Of a stretch of 10,365 nt of DNA, positions 6,162 through 10,365 are shown piece by piece. Position numbers and translations under genes: made by a program. Numbering within the stretch: the first letter of the stretch is position 1; the number at the start of each line of letters is the position of its first letter. Source of the stretch: an uncultured Actinomycetospora sp. (GTDB taxonomy: Bacteria > Actinomycetota > Actinomycetes > Mycobacteriales > Pseudonocardiaceae); the NCBI GenBank assembly GCA_902805495.1, contig CADCTH010000354.1:1-10365 (forward strand). Reading direction: 5' to 3'. The notes beneath the pieces are model-generated. The model had not been told where the DNA came from. It ran no database searches and worked only from the letters and a program-made list of their open reading frames with translations.

Positions 6162-6188
6162 GACTGGCAACCAATGGCTGACGGCTCT

Positions 6189-6218
6189 TTGGCCGTTACT
6201 CTCGGTTTCCGATACCCT
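6189..6218 (+). promoter_or_regulatory. Putative promoter of the reductase-desaturase operon
   Basis: TTGGCC (6189-6194) and TACCCT (6213-6218) are spaced by 18 bp, giving a predicted transcript start near 6225. A small dyad TACC-CTT-GGTA (6213-6223) covers the -10, and an ACGGC/GCCGT repeat (6181-6196) covers the -35. A further TAnnnT (TAGTGT, 6229-6234) is possible but would leave the ribosome site almost at the 5' end. Confidence 0.45.
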
Positions 6219-6235
6219 TGGTACCGTGTAGTGTT

Positions 6236-6242
6236 GGGGAGG
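6236..6242 (+). promoter_or_regulatory. Ribosome binding site GGGGAGG, deciding the reductase start
   Basis: It lies 8 nt before GTG 6251. The in-frame GTG at 6242 overlaps this motif and the in-frame TTG at 6218 lies in the promoter -10, so both are poorer starts. Confidence 0.6.
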
Positions 6243-6250
6243 TGAGCACC

Positions 6251-7375
6251 GTGAGCGATGCCGAGGGCACCACGCCCGGCCGTCTGCCCCGTGGGGTCAA
6301 CCGGCTGCGCAAGGTCGCCGCCCGGTTCACCACCCCCCTCCTGCCCGACGACTACCTCTCGCTGATCAACCCGCTGTGGTCGGCGCGGGAGCTGCGCGGC
6401 AAGGTCGTCAAGGTCGTCCCCGAGACCGAGGACGCCGTCACCCTCGTCATCAAGCCCGGCTGGGGCTGGTCGTTCGACCACCAGGCCGGCCAGTACGTGG
6501 GCATCGCCGTCCAGGTCGAGGGCCGCTTCCACTGGCGGTCGTACTCCCTGACGTCGCCGCCCAGGCGCGACCAGGGCCACCTGTCGGTGACGGTCAAGGC
6601 CATGCCCGAGGGCTTCCTGTCGAAGCACCTCGTCGAGGGCCTGGAGCCGGGCACCATCGTGCGCCTCGCCCCGCCGAGCGGCGAGTTCGTGCTCCCCGAT
6701 CCGCCGCCGGACAAGATGCTCTTCCTCACGGGCGGCAGCGGCGTCACGCCGATCATGGCGATGCTGCGCACCCTCGACCGCCGCGGCACCATGCCCGATG
6801 TCTTCATCGCGCACTCCGCTCCGGATCAGGAGAGCCTGATCTTCGGCGACGAACTGGACGCCCTCGCGGCGAAGCACGAGAGCCTCCGGGTGCACAAGCA
6901 GTACACGCGCACCGATGGCCATCTCGATCTCGAGAACCTCTCCGAGCTCTGCTCGGACTGGCGCGAGCGCCAGACCTGGGTGTGCGGCCCGAACTCCCTG
7001 CTCGACGAGGCCGAGCGCGTCGACGCCGACGCCGGCCTGGAGGACCAGCTGCACGTCGAGCGGTTCTCCGTCGACATGTCGGGTGGCGAGGCCGAGGGCG
7101 GCACGGTGCGCTTCGCGCAGTCCGACGTCGAGATCGAGATCGACGGCGCGACCACCATCCTCGAGGCCGGCGAGCAGGCCGGCCTGAAGCTCCCCTTCGG
7201 GTGCCGCATGGGCATCTGCCACACCTGCGTCGTGCCGCTGCGCGACGGCGTCGTCCGCGACCTGCGCGACGGCTCCGAGCAGCGCGCCGACGGCAGCGGT
7301 GGCGCCGACTGGGACGCCATCAAGGTGCAGACCTGCATCGGTGCCGCCGCCGGTGACGTCGTCCTGGACGTCTGA
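6251..7375 (+). CDS. NADPH:ferredoxin-type oxidoreductase (FAD, 2Fe-2S), electron donor of the acyl desaturase, Rv3230c-like
   Basis: 374-residue three-domain reductase. The FAD domain carries R96-S-Y-S (HWRSYSLTSPP). The NAD(P) domain carries GGSGVTPI (161-168) and the CGP motif at 245-247. The C-terminal plant-type 2Fe-2S domain has ligands C318, C323, C326 and C362 (Cx4Cx2C, then 35 residues, then C), starting FGCRMGICHTC. This order is that of mycobacterial Rv3230c, the membrane-associated reductase that passes NADPH electrons to the stearoyl-CoA desaturase DesA3. The N-terminus (VNRLRKVAARFTTPLLPDDYLSL) is also typical of that family. The desaturase follows 80 bp downstream on the same strand, so the two form an operon. 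The start GTG 6251 was chosen for its ribosome site. It is divergent from the MerR operon. Confidence 0.9.
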   Translation: MSDAEGTTPGRLPRGVNRLRKVAARFTTPLLPDDYLSLINPLWSARELRGKVVKVVPETEDAVTLVIKPGWGWSFDHQAGQYVGIAVQVEGRFHWRSYSLTSPPRRDQGHLSVTVKAMPEGFLSKHLVEGLEPGTIVRLAPPSGEFVLPDPPPDKMLFLTGGSGVTPIMAMLRTLDRRGTMPDVFIAHSAPDQESLIFGDELDALAAKHESLRVHKQYTRTDGHLDLENLSELCSDWRERQTWVCGPNSLLDEAERVDADAGLEDQLHVERFSVDMSGGEAEGGTVRFAQSDVEIEIDGATTILEAGEQAGLKLPFGCRMGICHTCVVPLRDGVVRDLRDGSEQRADGSGGADWDAIKVQTCIGAAAGDVVLDV

Positions 7376-7389
7376 CCCCCGCCCGACAC

Positions 7390-7405
7390 GACCGACCGAC
7401 CGACC
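7390..7405. repeat. GACC tetranucleotide repeat, four copies
   Basis: Four exact GACC units in the 80-bp spacer between reductase and desaturase genes. No hairpin or promoter is seen in this spacer. It is probably a simple-sequence tract that may vary in length between strains. Confidence 0.5.
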
Positions 7406-7455
7406 CGTCGACGAGGACCCAGACAGACACCGCCGTCCTGTGGAGGAACGACCGT

Positions 7456-8694
7456 ATGGCCATCTCGGACGTCAAGGAGTTCGCGCACCTCACCGAAGCC
7501 GACGTGGAGGCCCTCGGACGCGAGTTCGACCAGATCCGCGCCGACTTCGAGGAGAAGCGCGGCGACGAGGACGCCGCCTACATCCGGCGTCTCATCACCA
7601 TCCAGCGCCGGCTGAACGTGGCCGCGCGCGCGATGCTGTTCGGCAGCCACCGCCGTGAGCTGTGGTGGGCCGGCGCGCTGACGCTGGGGGTGGCCAAGAT
7701 CCTCGAGAACATGGAGATCGGCCACAACGTCATGCACGGCCAGTGGGACTGGATGAACGATCCGGAGGTCCACTCGTCCACGTGGGAGTGGGACAACGTC
7801 TGCCCCGCGGACCAGTGGAAGCACTCCCACAACTACCTGCACCACACGTACACCAACGTGATCGGCAAGGACAAGGACGTCGGGTACGAGATCCTCCGCG
7901 TCCGGTCCGACCAGCCGTGGCACCCGTACTACCTGACGCAGCCCGTCGTGAACACCCTGCTCATGGTGGCGTTCGAGTACGGGGTGTCGCTGCACGACCT
8001 CGACATCGACGGCCTCGTGAAGCTGCAGCTCGAGGACCCGGACGAGTTCCGGCGCAAGCTGAAGGGCATCGCCCAGAAGCAGGCCCGCCAGATCGGCAAG
8101 GACTACGTCCTCTTCCCGGCCCTCACCGGCAAGAACTTCCTCCCGACGGCGACGGCCAACTTCACGGCGAACATCATCCGCAACGTCTGGTCCTACGCGA
8201 TCATCTTCTGCGGGCACTTCCCGGACGGCGCCGAGGTGTTCACCGAGGAGGAGCTGGAGTCCGAGACGCAGGGCGAGTGGTACCTGCGCCAGCTGCTCGG
8301 CTCGGCGAACTTCACGGGCAACCGGCTCATGCACATCATGTCGGGCAGCCTCGGCTACCAGATCGAGCACCACCTGTACCCGGACCTGCCGTCGAACCGG
8401 TACCCGGAGATCCAGGAGCGGGTCCTCGCGATGTGCGAGAAGTACGACCTGCCCTACACGACCGGCTCGTTCCCGCGGCAGTTCTGGCAGGCCACCCGGT
8501 CGATCTGGCGCCTCTCGCTGCCGGCCCGGAAGATGCGCGAGGCCTCGGAGAAGCGCCAGTCCCTCGGCCTTCCGCGGAGCGCCGGAGCGGTCCCGTCGAC
8601 CGGCGACCAGACCCCGCAGACTCCCCAGACCCCGCCGGCTCCGGCGAACACGCCCGGACACCCCGGCCCGACCGGTTCGACGCACGAGGGCTGA
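7456..8694 (+). CDS. desA3: Membrane fatty acyl-CoA (stearoyl-CoA delta-9) desaturase, DesA3-like
   Basis: 412-residue integral-membrane di-iron desaturase. Histidine boxes: H90-NVM-H94 (ENMEIGHNVMHGQWDWMNDPE), H125-NYL-H129-H130 (HSHNYLHHTYTN) and QIEH305H306 (LYPDLPSNR). FCGHFPDGAE (251-260) and the conserved WYLRQLLGSANF follow M. tuberculosis DesA3 (Rv3229c) closely. The expected reaction is oxygen-dependent insertion of a cis double bond into stearoyl-CoA at the inner membrane face, with electrons from the reductase encoded 80 bp upstream. GGAGG (7442-7446) lies 9 nt before ATG 7456. Residues 379-412 form a Pro/Thr-rich tail with TPQTPQTP repeats, ending THEG. It differs from the DesA3 tail and lacks its final LAA, which is reported to mark DesA3 for degradation. 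The operon ends in a strong hairpin. Confidence 0.92.
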   Translation: MAISDVKEFAHLTEADVEALGREFDQIRADFEEKRGDEDAAYIRRLITIQRRLNVAARAMLFGSHRRELWWAGALTLGVAKILENMEIGHNVMHGQWDWMNDPEVHSSTWEWDNVCPADQWKHSHNYLHHTYTNVIGKDKDVGYEILRVRSDQPWHPYYLTQPVVNTLLMVAFEYGVSLHDLDIDGLVKLQLEDPDEFRRKLKGIAQKQARQIGKDYVLFPALTGKNFLPTATANFTANIIRNVWSYAIIFCGHFPDGAEVFTEEELESETQGEWYLRQLLGSANFTGNRLMHIMSGSLGYQIEHHLYPDLPSNRYPEIQERVLAMCEKYDLPYTTGSFPRQFWQATRSIWRLSLPARKMREASEKRQSLGLPRSAGAVPSTGDQTPQTPQTPPAPANTPGHPGPTGSTHEG

Positions 8695-8709
8695 GCGTCA
8701 GGGACTGAG

Positions 8710-8754
8710 CGAAGGGCGCCTCCGGTCGATCGGTTCGACGGGGGGCGCCCTTCG
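8710..8754. terminator. Bidirectional hairpin terminator between convergent genes
   Basis: Perfect 11-bp arms CGAAGGGCGCC (8710-8720) and GGCGCCCTTCG (8744-8754) surround a 23-nt loop that can itself pair in short stems (TCGAtcggtTCGA). It fills almost all of the 65-bp gap between the desaturase stop (8694) and the monooxygenase stop (8760). T-tracts on either side are weak (TCTGTT on the plus strand), as is usual for high-GC actinomycetes, so efficiency is uncertain. Confidence 0.75.
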
Positions 8755-8759
8755 TCTGT

Positions 8760-10115
8760 TCAGGAACCGAGGGCCAGCACGTTGCAGACGTCGCCGCGGG
8801 GCCCGGTGCTCGTGAGGCCGCGTCGCGACCCGATGCGCTCGCCGAGGTGCTCGGCGTCCCGCCCGACGCCCGAGAGGCGCCCGGAGCCCCACGTCCAGAG
8901 CCACGGCAGGCCGAGGAAGTACAGGCCGGGCGAGCTGGTGACGCCCCGGGTGTGCGCCGGGGCGCCGCGCCCGGAGAACACCGGCACGTCGACCCACCGG
9001 AAGTCCTGGCGGAAGCCGATGCACCACACCACCGAGGTGATGCCGGTGTGGGCCAGGCGCAGCTCGGACACCTCACGGGCGGGACGCCAGACCGGGGTGT
9101 AGCGCGGTTCGACGGGGACGTCGACCTGCTTCTCCGCGACGTACCGGTCGATCGTGTCCTTGATCGACTCGGAGACCTCGTCGGCGTGGTCCAGACGCCG
9201 CGTGAGGTCGGTGTCGAAGTGCAGGACCCCGTCGCGGTGGTCGGTGAGCAGGCCGTAGAGGCGCATCCCGTCGCGGGCGTGGGCGCGCAGGTCGATGTCG
9301 CGCCCGCCGTCGCGTCCGGTGACGTAGTGGTTGGCCTGGGCGCGAACGGCCTCGCGGCGCGGGTGCTCGGTCACGGGCATGTCGTAGTAGCCCATCTCGG
9401 CGAGCCAGTCGGTGACGTCGCGGCCGCGGTAGAACCGGGCGACGCGCGGGGCGTCGCCGACGACGAGGTGGACCTGCCGGCCCTCGAGGTGCAGGTCCTC
9501 GGCGATCTGCGCGCCGGACTGGCCGGAGCCGACGACCAGCACCTCGCCGGGGGGCAGCTGGGCGCCGCTCCGGTAGTCCTGGGACTGGACCTGCGCGATG
9601 CCCGCGGGCAGCGGCTGGGACAGGGGCGGCGTGATCGGCGTGTGGTAGCCGCCGGTGGCGACGACGACCTGGTCGGCGGTGAGGCCGCCGGCGCTCGTGG
9701 TCAGGTGGTACGTGCCGCGCTCGTCGCGCGAGAGCCGGGTGACCTCGACGCCCTCGACGACCGGCGGGTCGACGAACGCGCGATAGGCCTCGAGGTAGTC
9801 GACGATCTGCTCGCGGACCATGAACCCGTGCGGGTCGTCGCCCGCGTAGGGGAAGTCCGGCAGCCGGCACTGCCAGTTCGGCGTGACCAGGCAGAACGTG
9901 TCCCACCGGTAGGTCTTCCAGGAGTGCGCGACCTCGGCGCGCTCGAGCACGACGTGGTCGATCCCGCGGCGCTGCAGGCAGCGGCTCATCGACAGCCCCG
10001 CCTGCCCACCACCGACGACGGCCACGGGCCAGTGGCGCCCCGCCAGGTCGGCCGGGCCCGGCGGCCGGTGCCGGGAGGTCCCGGTGTGCGGGGCCGTGTC
10101 GGTGGTGAGCGCCAT
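8760..10115 (-). CDS. FAD/NAD(P)-dependent monooxygenase-like flavoprotein, MSMEG_0569 family
   Basis: 451-residue two-nucleotide-domain flavoprotein. The FAD site is VVGGGQAG (33-40). The NAD(P) site is VVGSGQSG (194-201). Between them lie WDTFCLVTPNWQCRLPDFPY (71-90) and ATGGYHTP (153-160), and near the C-terminus LPWLWTWGSGRLSGVGRDAE. The block from SWKTYRWDTFC to GDDPHGF matches what I recall of the MSMEG_0569 family (TIGR04046). Those proteins usually sit in a seven-gene cluster with a nitrilase-like enzyme, a radical SAM protein and a glycosyltransferase. None of these partners is present in the visible flanks. The reaction is unknown; N- or C-hydroxylation or ketone oxidation would fit the fold. 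ATG 10115 is preferred; GTG 10124 adds three residues. No Shine-Dalgarno is visible for either. Probably cytoplasmic. Confidence 0.8.
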   Translation of the reverse strand: MALTTDTAPHTGTSRHRPPGPADLAGRHWPVAVVGGGQAGLSMSRCLQRRGIDHVVLERAEVAHSWKTYRWDTFCLVTPNWQCRLPDFPYAGDDPHGFMVREQIVDYLEAYRAFVDPPVVEGVEVTRLSRDERGTYHLTTSAGGLTADQVVVATGGYHTPITPPLSQPLPAGIAQVQSQDYRSGAQLPPGEVLVVGSGQSGAQIAEDLHLEGRQVHLVVGDAPRVARFYRGRDVTDWLAEMGYYDMPVTEHPRREAVRAQANHYVTGRDGGRDIDLRAHARDGMRLYGLLTDHRDGVLHFDTDLTRRLDHADEVSESIKDTIDRYVAEKQVDVPVEPRYTPVWRPAREVSELRLAHTGITSVVWCIGFRQDFRWVDVPVFSGRGAPAHTRGVTSSPGLYFLGLPWLWTWGSGRLSGVGRDAEHLGERIGSRRGLTSTGPRGDVCNVLALGS

Positions 10116-10138
10116 GGCGATCACGGTGCGCGCGCGCT

Positions 10139-10156
10139 GTTGCCGCGTGGTTGCCG
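10139..10156. repeat. Two GTTGCCG direct repeats 11 bp apart, upstream of the flavoprotein gene
   Basis: GTTGCCG occurs at 10139-10145 and 10150-10156, one helical turn apart, just upstream of the minus-strand flavoprotein start (10115 or 10124). Direct half-sites on one face of the helix can be regulator sites. The only other structure in this 96-bp gap (10116-10211) is a weak dyad CCGT-GTGTA-ACGG at 10176-10188, and no clear promoter is seen. Confidence 0.3.
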
Positions 10157-10211
10157 CCGGACTGCTGCGGGGTTTCCGTGTGTAACGGGTCCTGGGCTGC
10201 TCGCCTCCGGC

Positions 10212-10365
10212 TCAGGTGGTCGGGCGGGTTGTGACGCAGGCGCCGGAGACGAGGAAGTCGTTGTTCGTGTCCGTGTCGTTGCCGGTGCAGAAGCGGTACG
10301 ACACGGTGCGGCCGTCGGCGGAGAACTGTGGGATGTAGTAGTCACCGTCGACGGAGCCCCGCGGC
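10212..10365 (-). CDS. C-terminal end of a protein, probably secreted, function unknown (5' part beyond window)
   Basis: An open frame with no start enters from the right edge and ends at TGA 10214-10212, giving 50 residues. The composition is protein-like and unlike a shadow frame: VDGDYYIPQFSADGRTVSYR, then FCTGNDTDTNNDFLVSGACV and a polar TTRPTT end. The two cysteines, 17 residues apart, could form a disulfide. The Gly/Asp/Asn/Thr/Tyr-rich beta-type sequence suggests an exported protein, but the signal peptide would be outside the window. I do not recognise a family. Third codon positions are mostly G/C, which supports coding. The same strand continues into the flavoprotein gene 96 bp on, so co-transcription is possible. 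Confidence 0.65.
   Translation of the reverse strand, partial: PRGSVDGDYYIPQFSADGRTVSYRFCTGNDTDTNNDFLVSGACVTTRPTT

Noticed and set aside
4285..6174. 629-residue minus-strand frame that would extend the sigma factor through the MerR gene
   Set aside because: Only the part after GTG 5310 resembles a protein family. The upstream part is an out-of-frame reading of the MerR gene, so this is not a fusion.
7376..7455. Possible promoter or riboswitch between reductase and desaturase genes
   Set aside because: Apart from four GACC repeats and the ribosome site, no -10, hairpin or conserved RNA element is visible; co-transcription is simpler.
6826..8685. 619-residue minus-strand frame opposite the reductase and desaturase
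   Set aside because: It is antisense to two strongly recognised genes with all catalytic motifs; no domain is seen in it.
10121..10345. 74-residue minus-strand frame upstream of the flavoprotein
   Set aside because: It is Thr/Ser/Pro/Ala low-complexity sequence overlapping, in another frame, a more protein-like open frame that ends at 10212.
1..10365. Mobile elements, CRISPR, phage or toxin-antitoxin modules
   Set aside because: No transposase, integrase, spaced repeats or paired small genes were found on either strand, and base composition is even across the genes.

Overview
The window is very GC-rich, and its third codon positions are almost all G or C. It encodes a mycothiol-dependent nitroreductase homologue, a SigG-like ECF sigma factor and a DesA3-type desaturase with its reductase. 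Together these point to a chromosomal segment of a high-GC actinomycete, most likely Pseudonocardiaceae or a relative (Pseudonocardia/Actinomycetospora type); the genus is an inference. I see no tRNA, rRNA, IS element, integrase, CRISPR array or phage gene.

Left part (1-3445): an alanine/aspartate aminotransferase (AlaA-like, minus strand, C-terminus cut by the window edge) stands back to back with a small RibD/DHFR-fold reductase (plus). The reductase has a clear promoter, and a TCAACC-N4-GGTTGA dyad sits on its -35. It converges, with a 22-bp overlap, on a metallo-beta-lactamase-fold hydrolase of the AHL-lactonase type (minus). The start codon of that hydrolase lies only 23 bp from the start of a divergent Rv2466c-like mycothiol-dependent nitroreductase (plus). 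The nitroreductase stops 1 bp from the stop of the next minus-strand operon.

Centre (3443-6065, minus): a tightly coupled three-gene operon is transcribed in the order MerR-family regulator, SigG-like ECF sigma factor with a SnoaL-like C-terminal domain, class I SAM methyltransferase. Both junctions are 4-nt GTGA stop/start overlaps. This operon is the most distinctive unit of the window. The 180-bp region upstream of it is shared with the desaturase operon. It carries a 14-bp perfect palindrome, a GTGTCA/TGACAC dyad and promoter-like elements for both directions.

Right part (6251-8694, plus): a ferredoxin-NADP reductase-type flavoprotein with a C-terminal 2Fe-2S domain, followed by a membrane fatty acyl desaturase. 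The pair matches the mycobacterial Rv3230c-DesA3 electron-transfer pair, in which the reductase passes NADPH electrons to the di-iron desaturase to make oleoyl chains. A strong hairpin closes this operon and faces a convergent flavin-dependent monooxygenase-like protein of the MSMEG_0569 family (minus). At the right edge is the C-terminal end of a probably secreted protein (minus).

The region reads as ordinary chromosomal housekeeping and accessory metabolism. The regulator-sigma-methyltransferase operon and the operator-like dyads are the parts worth following up.
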